Positions 20,422-31,539 are shown, counted from the stretch's first letter. The stretch is 64,000 nucleotides of DNA from Candidatus Flexifilum breve (GCA_016717205.1 JADKGC010000003.1:186001-250000); one strand, 5' to 3'. Notes: generated by a model not told the origin, from the letters alone. A program made the numbers and translations.

Positions 20422-20443
20422 GAAGTGCGCCATGGCGCACTTC
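20422..20443. terminator. 22-bp perfect palindrome in the 20.25-20.65 kb gap
   Basis: Arms GAAGTGCGCCA and its complement form a perfect hairpin without loop. The gap of 405 bases lies between the convergent DUF5054 and fusion genes, so this may act as a bidirectional terminator. A related GCGCACTTC word occurs at about 20380. The rest of the gap holds nothing I can assign. Confidence 0.45.
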
Positions 20444-20654
20444 AGCGAGATAAGCGAAGTTTCCTGTCTCTCCTAACCCTCGTTAGCAATTATGGCGAAC
20501 ACAAACCTTCTGATTAGGTGCCGTTCAGAATCAGCGCGTTCACACCGGCGTTGGTTAGTATTCAAACAGTACACATCGCTGATTGCAGTCCAGTGTATTT
20601 GACATTGGAGAGTCCTCTCGGAACTCTCCAAGCAATTTCCGTGTACTCAGTGCC

Positions 20655-23600
20655 TTATGGGCTTGTCGTTAGCACGACTTCCGGCGTTGTTTCCACTTGA
20701 ACCTCAATAGGGTTTTGGGTGACAATACTTTCCGATGTAGGCGTGACAAGCTCCGGCACAGCGGGCGTTGACATCTGAACTTGTGTCGAATCAACTGGGC
20801 CAGGGGGCATAGTCGCGACAGAGATTACCGGATCGACTGCCAACAGCATCACTTCATCCAGAAGCGCCAAGCTTTCGGCTCGTTGTGCTAGCCAGACAAA
20901 ACGCACTTGGACGATCTGTCCGTAGTATCCGCTGAGATCAATATCGACGAACTGCCAATCTGTTGCGGGCATGACCGAATAAACAGGTACCCATGGACTT
21001 CCGGTCGCGCTGACTTCCACGTTTAACGGCAGATCTTCCCCAAAAACTCTGGCACTGAAGAGCAAGTGAGCATTTGGAACATTCCGCAGATCAATCTGCT
21101 TCGCCCAATGCAGAATGTTCTCAGTACCTCCACTGGCCCACCAGCCAAGCCCAACCCCGTTATACGCACCAGCAGCGTTGAGCGTCCACAGCCCTGCGAC
21201 TTGCCAATCCTGCGGCATCGTATCCATGCTGTCGTAGAGCGGCGGGGAAACGATGGGAAATTCCATCGTTGGGGTCGGAAGGACCTCATCGGGAGCAACT
21301 ACCGTCGGCATACTGGGACCTAGAATAGGCAGAGTCGGGAATGGAGTGGAAGTCATCTGGTCCAAATACATCTCTGTAACTGTCGGCTGGGGAGTCACTG
21401 GCAGCGCTAGGTCGACAGTGGGAAAAGCTTGAGCGGTCGGCGTTCCGCTGAAGTTCTGTGACGTATCCGTCAGCAGCGGTGAGAGTTCGACAGTGGTAAC
21501 TGCGGTCGGCACTTCGCTGGTGGCAGCAGTAGAAGTGCTGTCTACCAAAGTTGCGTTTTCAGGACCAATTATAGATGACGCCGCAAGCTCCATTGCCTGA
21601 CTCTGCATCATAGTTGCCCCACCGACCTCAACAAGGAGTTGTGGCACATTCGCGCCTTCGCGACTGGAGAGACTAATCGCCGTATCATTCGACCCTGTCA
21701 GGCCTAAGCTAAGCATTCCATTCCCGCTGACCAGCGAGGTTACGTCGAGTGTAACCCACGTATTGGCGCTGAATGCACCTGACGACCGAACGATACTCTC
21801 CAGTGCCGGGGCATTGCTAAAGGTGATTGTACTTTCTGTCCACGGTGTTGCAACTACACTCCACACATCAAAGCCTGTCGTGGTACTGCTGTTGGCATAG
21901 ATCCGCAGCACCGCGTTCGTCACTGGCCCCGACACCCCTTGGACATTGAAATTGAGGTAAGTATTGACCATGGGCGAACCATCGATTCTCAGTGCCAAAC
22001 TTCTGCCATAATTCGTCGTCAATACAGCCTGATTCACATAGGCATCGGCCAATGCGTTGAATGAGAGTGTTTGGGCGGGAGCTTGCGTAGATGCAGTTGG
22101 GGTGATTGTTGGTGTGACTGTCGACATTAGAGTGGGCGTCGTGCGGGACGGAACCGTGGCAGATACGGATTCGTCGGCAACGCTCAATTCGAGCTGAGGT
22201 GAATTAGCACTTTCCCTGCTGGAATACGAAACAGCACGGTTATCGTTAGAGGTCAGCACCAAATCATAGGTACCGGGTACCGTAATATAAGCGGACAAAT
22301 CCACCGATGTCCAAGTGTTAGCGATCACCGGAGCAGTTGAACCAATCACATTTCCGACGGCAGGCGCGTTGTTATAGTTAAGCGTCATCTCAGTCCAGTT
22401 TGAGCCAGTCGATTGCACGCTAGCCCATTCCGGCACTTGCGCTGCTCGTTGCGTAAATACGCAGCGTTGCGCGGGCAATACTTCCGTTGAGGCTTGGGAC
22501 CACGAAACGGAGATAAGAACGAACAACAGGACTGCGATCAGTTCTTATACTCGTGTTTCTGCCGTAATTGCTCCCTGCATTGGAGCTGTTAACGTATGCA
22601 TCCTCTGATGCATTGATCGTCACTGTGTTACCGACAACAACAGGAGTCGAGGTAACTTGCCCGGTGGGTGTTGAGGTGGCAGGTGCGGGTGTGGTAGTTG
22701 GAGAAACGGTCGGGAGCGGCGCCGTGGGAGACAGCGTGGGTGTTGACGGCGGAGGTGGATTGCCAAGGATCGAGAAACTATCACCATAAGTGCCGACAGC
22801 GTTCACGATCCGTGCATCAAGACGCCCAGCGGAAACCGTATATACAACGAAACCGGACGTATCAACGCCATCTGTACCAACAAGTCTTGCAAAGTAACCA
22901 GCTTCGCTGTCATTCATGTTGATCGAATAGCAGCACCGACCCACATTGCCGTTGATGACAATGATAGTGCCAGCGCCGCGCGTATAGCTGTTGTCGCTTC
23001 CATCGTCCACTACACACCCCGGGTTATAGGCGCCCGGTACGATTGCAGCACATGATGCTCCCAAAGCGAGCTGTCGACTGCGCTGGTAAGTGTGATCATG
23101 CCCCTGCAATACCAAATCAACGCGGCGCTGAATAAGCAGGTTCATCAGGTCGACACCGATTTCGCAGGATTTTGTTCCAGCCGTAATGCAGTTCTTATGC
23201 ATCCCTACGACTACCCAGCGCCCTGACTGTTTCGCACTATCAATCGCGGCGGCCAAGGCATTGTAGTTTGTCTGTTCAGTTCGATTGAACTGGTAATCAA
23301 CACCGGCATACAGTAGATCCGGGGAAATCATGATCACCCGCATAATGGGGTTGGACTGAGGGTAGTCGAAATAGTAGTTCGCGGCATAACCCGGGCGACC
23401 AGGAATGAGGGGTTGAACCCCCAGACGGTCGGGCAGACAAGCCGTCATATTCTCGATATAGCCGTCAGGTCCAGGGCTGGTTGATGAACCTTCCTCGTGA
23501 TTTCCCGTGACAAGTTGGAATGGGAAATTCGCTCCAACTCGCGCTCGAACGTAATCGCACCACGCTTGGTCTGACGACGTTTCATCGTAGTCAGCATCCC

Positions 23601-25032
23601 CCAAGGCAAGAAAGAATTGTGCCCCACTGGTTGGGATTGCGCGCAAACTGGCATCCGAACGATAATTGGCACCAATGTCACCACCTGCGCCAAAAATGAC
23701 GCTTCCAGTCACGGCTGTTTGTGACGCAGGCACAGAGGTTGTTGGAGACAGTGGAACAGTCGTCGATGATGGCATAGGAAGAACTGTTGTTCCCGCCCCT
23801 GTCCCCGCCTGAAGTGGTGGCAACCAACGCGATAACACGTCAACATACGCATTTTGGAATGGCGCGCCATTTACCGAAGTGACTGCCGTGCCACTCACTG
23901 TCTGCTGTACTTGTATACCAGGTTCGACTGAGGTTCCTTCTCCCCACTCATTCCAGGTTTCGATCAACTTCCATTGAGCATTGGCGGATACGAGCACAGC
24001 AGCGGCATTTTCAAAATCCGTCAGATTACGGGCTAGCCTTGGCGTTTCGCCGCTGTTCCAGAATCCTGGGCTGATGAAAGCGCTGTGGGGTGAGTGTGTA
24101 CCAGAACGTACCGCAGGTGCGTACTGATGCCAACTATCGGGTTGTGAGGCACAGGTCAGATACCCGGAAAACAATTTGAGGACAAGGTAAAAATTAACCC
24201 CTGATTGTGCTCGGGCTTGTAGCCAGCGATTCACCATTGCGCAGCCATCTGTAGCGTCGGCATATACAAAGATAACCGGCCTCCCGTTCACCTGTAGATG
24301 CGCGGGCTGATTAACGTAGTTCGCATTAATGTACTGTAAATCCGATGTGATCTCCGCCACGGTCGGATTAGCGAACCCCTCCTTTTCGTAATAGAGCGCC
24401 CACCTTAGATTCGGGTAAGGGTTATCTGCACGGTTCATCCAATTCGTGATGATCTGCCGAAAAACATAGTCTGGACCACCGGATGTGGCAAACTGCCCCG
24501 CAGTCTGACTGGTAGGGGACGATGAACGACCCCACCATGAGCTAATGCTAACTTCAAGGTGCGCCTGCGCCATCTGACTAATTTGCCAGTAGAAGATGTT
24601 CTGATCAAGGGAGCTGTACAGACCTACCGCTGGATTGATCACACCAGTGGCAGCGTTGTAAGCACCGGGAGGCACCGGGAGGAAATTAGCATTCCAGTTG
24701 GACGGCGGTGAATGACTATTGCCCTCCCAAAACGCAAAACGGCCATCAACCGCCGGGTTACGGTACCAAGGATAATAGAACGTTCCATAAATCGAAGCTC
24801 GGGTCGGTTGGAAGGCAGAGACAGTTTGTTGCTGCTCAGGCATCGCTGAGATATTAGCAGTGAGTGTGAAGAGGATGATTGCGGCCATGACCGGTCTTGA
24901 AAGCCGCAGTAAAACGAAGAAATATCTGAGCAGAGAACGCCAACGCATTTGATCGGTGATGTACAACATACTATAACCATCCTTACCCATGTTGAAATAA
25001 GCAGCGACAGCTATCTTTCGATAGCTACGCAT
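20655..25032 (-). CDS. Secreted multidomain protein: GH99-like glycosidase, metallophosphoesterase, two DNRLRE modules (one frameshift)
   Basis: About 1,458 residues once the frame is repaired at 22428-22429 (one A too many on the coding strand). Order: a hydrophobic export segment around residues 36-62; a GH99/GH71-like domain (about 80-405) with IYGTFYYPWYR and LIETWNEWGEGTSVEPG; a T/S/P linker; a calcineurin-like metallophosphoesterase (about 445-755) with GAGGDIGA, ALGDADYDE, VTGNHEE, MHKN and QGHDHTYQRS; another linker; two DNRLRE (CBM96-like) modules, recognised by DAYVNSSNAGSNYG and DAYVNQAVLTTNYG; and a C-terminal jelly-roll-like domain with TSP-rich tails. It is probably extracellular and acts on mannan- or alpha-glucan-like polymers carrying phosphate. 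Base composition is visibly less GC-rich than neighbours, suggesting recent acquisition. The start codon among several early candidates is uncertain. Confidence 0.8.
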
Positions 25033-25753
25033 GTCGGCACACTGGTCACTAGATTGGCTGAAAGAAGGGAACGCTAGGCGTTTGCCCGTGAGAGAAATGA
25101 CTAGAGGCTACCAGAGCAAAGGCGAGTAAGCAGAATGCTTCTCTCAATCTATGGATGTGGTCTTTCAGACCCAGCACACGAACTGGCGAGACACACTCCG
25201 TACTCAACTTCGCCCATCATAACGACTTGATTCAGAATTGAGAATAGAATTATAGTACTATAATCCAAATTTTTGCTCAATTCTCTGAGCGGCATTTCTA
25301 CACTTCAACAAGCACATACTTGATTTAGAATAAACACTCTCTTCAACTGAACAAAATTACAATAATACAACTCCCATGAACAGCCAATCTAATAGAGCCC
25401 TCAGAGATCATTGAGAATTCAAAGCACCAGCATATATTAAAGCTAGAGGTTTTTGGTCAGCGCAGCACCAGGCTAAGCCAATGACCGTTTGTCAGCCAAA
25501 GGACAAGGCCGGCCAGTCAGTGCGGAGAATGCCGTGAAACCGGGTTACCTGTCGGTCTTGGGCTTTTGCGGACGCGATCAATCGCGTCCCTACACAACCA
25601 CGCTTTTCTCGTAGGGACGCAATTATGCCATTTAACTAATGATCGCGGATATTGGCTGTAGGGGCGACCCTATGTGCTCGCCCATGAACGGGAGGGGACA
25701 CTACCCCTGATAGGGATAACGCCTTGAGTGAAAGGCACCCCCTTATCCCTACC
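25033..25753. other. AT-rich intergenic region upstream of the fusion gene
   Basis: About 720 bases without a gene. The part at 25210-25450 is markedly AT-rich for this window and is a plausible promoter region for the minus-strand fusion gene. The part at 25560-25752 carries short hairpins, including GACGCGAT/ATCGCGTC at 25571-25588 and TAGGGATAA (25711-25719) facing TTATCCCTA (25743-25751), which may terminate the GH31 operon. Confidence 0.5.
25571..25619. repeat. GTCCCTACA hairpin-family copy
   Basis: A near-perfect palindrome at 25571-25588 ends in GTCCCTACA (25586-25594); an inverted GTAGGGACG follows at 25611-25619. The same termini recur at 12836, 58189-58254 and 63137-63166. Confidence 0.55.
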
Positions 25754-28180
25754 TCATGTTAAAATCAGGCTGATTTCACGCCCGTCGTAAACCACCGTTT
25801 GACTGGCGCTGGGTGCGTCGTTCAGGCCACCGCCCACGCTGACGCGAAACTCGCGCGTCGTAGGCATCCCCGGATAACTGCCCTGCCGAGCATGCAGCGT
25901 GAGCCGCCGCGCGGACTCATCCCAACTGACGCGAATGGTCGCGAACTGCCCCTGCTCATAGTTATAGTTGTCGCCTTCGTCCGCATACAACGTGAAGCTG
26001 CCGCTCTGTCCCGGATAAACGCGCAGATCCAGCGGGGCGTCGGGCGCTTCATCGGCATAGCTGACCACGGGTCCCAGGGGCACAATCGAACCCGCGCGCA
26101 CAAACAACGGCAGCGTGTCCAGGCCTGCCTCTACGACCAACGTTTGGCCGCCCGTGTAGCACTGCCCCGTCCAGAAATCGTACCAGTCTGCACCCTGCGG
26201 CAGATAGACGGATCGCGTTTTGGCGACATCCGTGAGCGGACGCGACTCTGGCGCGTAATACATGGGCTGCGTCACGGGACAGACGAGTAAGGCGCGCCCA
26301 AACATATATTGATCGTCGACGTTATAGCACGCCGGGTCAGCGCGAAAGTCGAAGGGCAGCGCGCGCAGCAGCGTATCATCGTCGTGCGTGACCATGCCCG
26401 CGAGCGAGTAGATATACGGGAGCAAGCGATAGCGCAGGTGGAGAAATTTGACCAACGCATCGTAGAAGGGTTCACCCGGCTCGCCAAACCGCCACAGCTC
26501 GCGCGGGGTATCGGTGCCATGGGGGCGCAGCATCGGCAGAAAGACCGCGTACTGAAACCAACGCACGAACAGCTCACGATAGCCCAGATCGGCGACGCCG
26601 CGGTCATAGTCACCGTTCCAGAACCAGAGTTTCGGATCATTTTTGACGAAGAACGCGCCGACGTCAGTCGTCCAGTACGGCATGCCCGCGGCGCAGAAGT
26701 TCAGGCCGTCCGCGATCTGCTTCCGCAGCGTATCCCACGTCGCCGACACATCGCCGGACCAGGTGATCGTGCTGTAGCGCTGTTGCCCACCATACCCCGA
26801 CCGCGTCAAGTTGACGACGCGTTTCGCCGATCCGGTCTGCCGCTGCCCCTCGTAGATGCCCTGCGAATGCAGCAGTGAGTAAGCGCTGATGAATTCCGGA
26901 TCAAGGTAGGTTTTCGCCTCTTCGGTGTTGATGCGCAGACGTTCTTCCGGTTCCGGCTTAAACACGCCCATCCAATCCGCCTGAAACGGCTCAGTACAGT
27001 CACACCACCACGCATCAATCCCGTGGGCGAACAGGCCGTCATTTGCCTGCTGCCAGTAGAGTGCGCGCCCCCGTTCCTGAAATGCATCGTAGGTCGCCTG
27101 ATTGCCGAGCAGACAGCCCGCCGCCCGCATTTCGCGCCAGTTGTCGCCGCCCGGGTTCATGATCGGCCAGATGGAAATCATCAGGCGGGCGTGCAGGCGA
27201 TGGAGCTCCGTCATCATGCCGGATGGATCAGGAAAGCGTTCCGGGTCGAAGGTTTTCTGCCCCCACAGATCATTCGGCCACGTCTTCCAATCCTGCACGA
27301 TACAGTCGAGCGGAAGGGCGCGCGCGCGGTATTCGCGGACGACATCCAACAGTTCGCTCTGTGACACGTAGCGTTCTTTCGACTGGATGTAACCGAAGGC
27401 CCAGCGCGGGAGCATCGGCGCGCGTCCGGTCAACTGCCGGAAGCTGCGCACGATCTGATCAAATTCCGGGCCGTAGATGAAATAGAAGTCCAGTTCGTCA
27501 TCGACATCCGTCCACAGATACGAACCGAAGGCGTCGTCGCGAAAACTCATCCACGAATAGCTGTCGAGCAGGATGCCATAGCCGCGCGTTGACAGCAGCA
27601 CGGGGATCACGACTTTCATGTTCTGCTGATACAGATACTGATGCTGTCCCCGCAGATTCAGCATGCCCTCTTCGTGGGAGCCCAGCCCATACAAGGCTTC
27701 GCCCTCCTGCCACTCAAATTCCAGTTTGGTGTGGAAGGCGTGCCGATCAACCACTTTCTGGGCGGATGACCGCACCGCCCGGACACCATCAACATCCTTG
27801 CGGACATAGGCCTCGGCATCTGAGTCGAACACGGCCTTGACCACGTCGACGGGAATGAGCGCTTTGCCACCGCGATCTGGTTCTTTGGTCAGCAGCATCC
27901 CAGTACTATCCAGATAGGTGAAAGCACAGGTCGCGCGCTGGATTTGGATGGTTAGCTTCGGCAGGGAGACGATCACCGTGTCCGGGGTGTCGTGCACGCT
28001 GAATTCCACCGACGGGTCTGGGGAGGCGATCACCATGAGACTCGGTTCGGTGGCGAAGGCGGCCGTCGGCGCATAGCGCACGCGCACCACACTGTCGGCA
28101 TAGGGGATCAGCCCGAGATAGCCCGTCGTCGTTTCGATGATGACAGCATTACCCTGAAGGGTGTAGCGAATGAGTTGCAA
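25754..28180 (-). CDS. GH31 alpha-glycosidase (alpha-xylosidase or alpha-glucosidase)
   Basis: This 808-residue retaining exo-alpha-glycosidase has an N-terminal beta-sandwich, a (beta/alpha)8 barrel and C-terminal beta domains. The nucleophile is Asp394 in DAWWCDCTEP; the acid/base is Asp477 in TITWSGDVSATW. The extended WWCDCTEP motif and an early WPNDLWGQKTFDPERFPDP are reminiscent of XylS-type alpha-xylosidases, but alpha-glucosidase cannot be excluded. No signal peptide is seen, so it probably acts in the cytoplasm on oligosaccharides brought in by the transporter encoded just upstream. The start is a TTG at 28180 with GGGAG seven bases before it. Confidence 0.9.
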   Translation of the reverse strand: MQLIRYTLQGNAVIIETTTGYLGLIPYADSVVRVRYAPTAAFATEPSLMVIASPDPSVEFSVHDTPDTVIVSLPKLTIQIQRATCAFTYLDSTGMLLTKEPDRGGKALIPVDVVKAVFDSDAEAYVRKDVDGVRAVRSSAQKVVDRHAFHTKLEFEWQEGEALYGLGSHEEGMLNLRGQHQYLYQQNMKVVIPVLLSTRGYGILLDSYSWMSFRDDAFGSYLWTDVDDELDFYFIYGPEFDQIVRSFRQLTGRAPMLPRWAFGYIQSKERYVSQSELLDVVREYRARALPLDCIVQDWKTWPNDLWGQKTFDPERFPDPSGMMTELHRLHARLMISIWPIMNPGGDNWREMRAAGCLLGNQATYDAFQERGRALYWQQANDGLFAHGIDAWWCDCTEPFQADWMGVFKPEPEERLRINTEEAKTYLDPEFISAYSLLHSQGIYEGQRQTGSAKRVVNLTRSGYGGQQRYSTITWSGDVSATWDTLRKQIADGLNFCAAGMPYWTTDVGAFFVKNDPKLWFWNGDYDRGVADLGYRELFVRWFQYAVFLPMLRPHGTDTPRELWRFGEPGEPFYDALVKFLHLRYRLLPYIYSLAGMVTHDDDTLLRALPFDFRADPACYNVDDQYMFGRALLVCPVTQPMYYAPESRPLTDVAKTRSVYLPQGADWYDFWTGQCYTGGQTLVVEAGLDTLPLFVRAGSIVPLGPVVSYADEAPDAPLDLRVYPGQSGSFTLYADEGDNYNYEQGQFATIRVSWDESARRLTLHARQGSYPGMPTTREFRVSVGGGLNDAPSASQTVVYDGREISLILT

Positions 28181-28245
28181 GTTGGACTCCCTGTTGACGG
28201 ATAAACGGCAAGCGCCAGAACACTTAGATGGCGCTGCGCACGAAC

Positions 28246-29073
28246 CTAGCCCTTCACGGCTCCGCTCGTCAGGCCGGAGAGAATGAACCGCTGCCCCAGC
28301 AAATAGATCACCAGTACAGGCGCGACGGTGAGCACAATGTCCGCCGAGACCAGATTCCAGTCCTGCTGGTACTGCCCAAAGAAGTTATAGACCGCCAGCG
28401 TCATCGGCCAGAAGCTGCTGTTATTCAGGTAGTACAGCGGCAGCAAAAACTCGTTCCAGATCCCGACAAAGTTGAGCAGCCCCGCGGTCACAATGACCGG
28501 GGTCAGCAGCGGAAAGATCACGGAAAAGAACAGCCGAAACGGGCCGCAGCCATCGATGATGGCGGCTTCGTCCAGTTCGCGCGGAATCGCATCGATGAAC
28601 CCGTAGATCAGAAAGACGTTGAACGGAATCTGCGTCGCGGCGTACAGAATGATAATCCCGAACTGTGTGTTGATCAGATGGGTGATCTGCATCACTTTCG
28701 TCAGCGTGAAGAAGTTCAACGGCATGGCGATGCCCATGACGATGAAGAAGTAGACGAAGCGGTTCAGGCGGGTGCGGTTGCGCGCCAACACATAGGCCGC
28801 CATGGCCGCCAGCAGCGTGCTGATGAGCGTGGCGCTGGTGGCGTAGAGCATGCTGTTGACGAAGCTCTGCGCGAGTTTGCCGCGATCAATCACCGTGAAG
28901 AAGTTCTCGAAGTGCATGGTCTCAGGCCAGGCAGCGCTCATGGTGCGCGCTCCGGCGGAGTCTTTGAGCGAATTAACCAGCACCACATAGACCGGAACGA
29001 GCACCAGCAGACACGCCAGCAGCGCAATGAAGTTGTTGCGCGTACCACTTAACAGTTTCGTCGATGACTGCAT
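28246..29073 (-). CDS. Carbohydrate ABC transporter permease (MalG/UgpE type)
   Basis: This 275-residue inner-membrane permease of a CUT1 importer has six hydrophobic segments and the EAA loop near residue 175 (IPRELDEAAIIDGCGPFRLFF), the contact point for the ATPase. The C-terminus ends in the typical QRFILSGLTSGAVKG. It follows the MalF-type gene by five bases and precedes the GH31 gene by 65 bases. No ATPase is encoded in this operon. Confidence 0.92.
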   Translation of the reverse strand: MQSSTKLLSGTRNNFIALLACLLVLVPVYVVLVNSLKDSAGARTMSAAWPETMHFENFFTVIDRGKLAQSFVNSMLYATSATLISTLLAAMAAYVLARNRTRLNRFVYFFIVMGIAMPLNFFTLTKVMQITHLINTQFGIIILYAATQIPFNVFLIYGFIDAIPRELDEAAIIDGCGPFRLFFSVIFPLLTPVIVTAGLLNFVGIWNEFLLPLYYLNNSSFWPMTLAVYNFFGQYQQDWNLVSADIVLTVAPVLVIYLLGQRFILSGLTSGAVKG

Positions 29074-29078
29074 GATCG

Positions 29079-29954
29079 TTAGGCCTCAATGGGATCGCGG
29101 GTTAGCCGGCGCACGATAAAAATGCCGACCACCGTCATGATGACGAACAAGACCGTCGACAGCGCCGTCCCCAAGCCGTAGCGCCCTTTGGAAAACTCGT
29201 CGAAGACGGCGGTGAACACGACATCGGTCGCATACCCCGGGCCACCCCCGGTCAGCACATAGACGATGTCGAACACGCGCAGACCATAGAGCAGATTGAG
29301 AATGGAGACAACCGTGATCGCCGGGACGAGCAGCGGCAGCGTGATATGCCGGAAGCGGGCGAACGGAGTCGCGCCGTCGATCTCGGCGGCCTCGTAGTAT
29401 TCCTGCGGGATGGTCTGGAGCCCGGCGAGCAGAATCACCATGATATAGCCGACACCTTTCCAGGTATCGACGCCGATCACCGAGAACAAGGCGATATCCG
29501 GGTTGACCAACCACGACTGCGCCAGCCCACCCAAACCCACCGCGCGCAAAAACTCGTTCAGAATACCGGATCGGGGATTGAGGATAGAGCGAAAAACCAG
29601 CCCGACAGCAATTGTCGGCAGTACCACGGGCAGGTAAATAATGACCCGATAGAGATGCGAAAACCGCCGCACTCCGTAGTTCAGGAGAACGGCGAGAAAC
29701 AAGGCAATGATCGTTTTGAGCGTAATCGTCCACACGGTGAACAGCAGCGTATTCTGGATGTAACCGAGATAGTTCTCACTGGCAGAGAGGATCGTCCTGA
29801 AGTTCTCCAGTCCGATGAAATTCACCTCGGTGGTGTAGCTGTTCCAATCCGTGAAGGAATAAGCAATCCCCATGAAACCGGGCAGAACCACGAACACGAC
29901 ATATAAGAGGAGCGCGCCCAGTGTAAAGTAGAAAGGATAAACGCTATTTTTCAT
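29079..29954 (-). CDS. Carbohydrate ABC transporter permease (MalF/UgpA type)
   Basis: This 291-residue CUT1 permease has a first transmembrane segment near the N-terminus, the motif YSFTDWNSYTTEVNFIGLENF typical of MalF/UgpA proteins, and the EAA loop IPQEYYEAAEIDGATPFARF near residue 190. It forms the channel with the MalG-type partner five bases downstream. A strong hairpin separates it from the binding-protein gene upstream. Confidence 0.92.
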   Translation of the reverse strand: MKNSVYPFYFTLGALLLYVVFVVLPGFMGIAYSFTDWNSYTTEVNFIGLENFRTILSASENYLGYIQNTLLFTVWTITLKTIIALFLAVLLNYGVRRFSHLYRVIIYLPVVLPTIAVGLVFRSILNPRSGILNEFLRAVGLGGLAQSWLVNPDIALFSVIGVDTWKGVGYIMVILLAGLQTIPQEYYEAAEIDGATPFARFRHITLPLLVPAITVVSILNLLYGLRVFDIVYVLTGGGPGYATDVVFTAVFDEFSKGRYGLGTALSTVLFVIMTVVGIFIVRRLTRDPIEA

Positions 29955-29996
29955 GATGAACTTTCAGGATCAACTGACGATGGTGGCAGGTGACAA

Positions 29997-30020
29997 CCCG
30001 GGCAGACCAGCCCGCCCGGG
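29997..30020 (-). promoter_or_regulatory. Intercistronic hairpin between binding protein and MalF-type permease
   Basis: CCCGGGC (29997-30003) pairs with GCCCGGG (30014-30020) across a 10-base loop. There is no T-run. It probably stabilises the binding-protein message or partly stops transcription, lowering permease expression. Confidence 0.6.
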
Positions 30021-30048
30021 TCATCGTTGCTATCGGTTGATGTGCGCC

Positions 30049-31332
30049 TTAACCGCCCCACGCGGGATCTTGCGCGGCCTGCGCCATCTGGGCGCGGCGT
30101 TCGTCAATGTGCGCCAGCACTTCCTGCGGTTCGATGGCGTCGGTGAACATCGCCGTCAGATCCTGCCCGATGTCCATCCACTGCGGGTTCACATAGTTAA
30201 CCGCCGTCTGATAGACCGTGCCGCGCTGTTCCGGCGCGAACGAGTCGAGGAATTCCTGCTGGCTTGGCATGAGGTTGAAGGTCAGCCCTGCGAACGGGAG
30301 CGTACGCATCGCCGGATTATTGTCGATGAGATATTGCAGGCTCTCCGGGCGAGTGAGGAACTCAAAATACTGCAGCGCCGCGTCGATGTGTTCCGAGCCG
30401 GAATAGATGAACTTGGTCGGGCCAGCGGGGTTGATGTTCAGGTTCTGATTATCGGCGAGCGGCATGACGAAGAAGCCGAAATTGTCGGCGCTCACGTCTG
30501 GATAGTCCGCTTCAATCGACTGCGGGCCGGTCAGGTTGGTCAGGCCCATGGCATATTGCCCGGTTCCCAGGGCTTCCGTCGTAAATTCGGTGGTATCTGC
30601 CAGCGCATTGTCGCCAAAGCAGCCGAGGTCATACAGTTCTTTCAACTGCTCGACGACCGAGAGCATGGTCGGATCTTCCGCGAATGTGGTTTCGTTCGCA
30701 TTGAGCGCCGCCGCCAGTCCCGGTGTGACTTCTTCATAGCGCGGCCCGAGTTCGGGGAACCACAACACATGATGCCAACCGGACGCCACCGGCTCAAAAA
30801 TCGGGATGATGCCCACGCCGAGCAGCGTTTCGCACGTCGCCTTCAGTTCGGCGTAGGTGGTGGGAACGCTCAGGTTATTCTCTGCAAAGATGGCCTTGTT
30901 GTAGTTGACGACCCACGTCGTACCCATGACATCCCACAAGGTCAACCCGTAGACTTTGCCGTTGACCGAGGCCTGCTCCAGCACCAGCGGATCCATCTGG
31001 GCGACCCACGGCTGGTCGCTCAAATCGACGGCGTTGGCTTCGACGTTGTAGTTGATGATCAGATCCGTCACGCCGCTCTGCCCGCCGAAGATATCCGTGC
31101 CTTCCCCTGTGTTCAGACGTGTCTGCAGCAGGGTAAAATACTGATCCGCCGGGACGATCTGGTAATCGACGTGAATCCCGGTCTCGGCCTCAAACTGCGC
31201 GCCTAACTCGATTTCGGCATCCGGCACCCACCCCTGACTCGCCATATAGGTCAGGGTGATCGGCTCCTGCGCTTGGAGGCTGCCCACGGTGAGCAGCAGG
31301 AGACTTACAACGATGAACGTTAGCTTTTTCAT
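30049..31332 (-). CDS. Carbohydrate ABC transporter substrate-binding protein
   Basis: This 427-residue extracellular solute-binding protein (SBP_bac_1/8 type) has a Sec signal peptide (MKKLTFIVVSLLLLTVGSLQAQ) with likely cleavage after AQA or LQA and no lipobox cysteine. The mature part shows the family pattern FEAETGIHVDYQIVPADQYF and VYGLTLWDVMGTTWVVNYNKAIF. The start ATG at 31332 was preferred to a TTG two codons upstream. It is the first structural gene after the LacI gene and would feed the two permeases downstream. The ligand is probably an alpha-linked oligosaccharide, inferred from the GH31 in the operon. Confidence 0.9.
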   Translation of the reverse strand: MKKLTFIVVSLLLLTVGSLQAQEPITLTYMASQGWVPDAEIELGAQFEAETGIHVDYQIVPADQYFTLLQTRLNTGEGTDIFGGQSGVTDLIINYNVEANAVDLSDQPWVAQMDPLVLEQASVNGKVYGLTLWDVMGTTWVVNYNKAIFAENNLSVPTTYAELKATCETLLGVGIIPIFEPVASGWHHVLWFPELGPRYEEVTPGLAAALNANETTFAEDPTMLSVVEQLKELYDLGCFGDNALADTTEFTTEALGTGQYAMGLTNLTGPQSIEADYPDVSADNFGFFVMPLADNQNLNINPAGPTKFIYSGSEHIDAALQYFEFLTRPESLQYLIDNNPAMRTLPFAGLTFNLMPSQQEFLDSFAPEQRGTVYQTAVNYVNPQWMDIGQDLTAMFTDAIEPQEVLAHIDERRAQMAQAAQDPAWGG

Positions 31333-31539
31333 GACCAATCAATCTCCATAGTGGTTCTAAATGAGCAATGTTTGGAAATTTGAGACCACGGCGACGCCCG
31401 CAATGACCGGACGCGACCATGCCGAACTTGAAACAGGCAAAACAAAACTATCAGGTCGGCGCTGGCACCATCGACCTTTCGCACACGCTGGACTGGTTGT
31501 CTCCTGCTCGTTTGTTGACTTCCCTACCCAAACCGGGAA

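Noticed and set aside
25711..25751. TAGGGATAAC resembling the start of a homing-endonuclease site and the end of the IS repeat
   Set aside because: Only nine to ten bases match; the facing TTATCCCTA makes a simple hairpin explanation sufficient.
29953..31206. 417-codon open frame opposite the binding-protein gene
   Set aside because: Long antisense frames are expected in GC-rich genes with biased third positions; the content is arginine-rich and unlike any protein family, while the minus-strand gene is clear.
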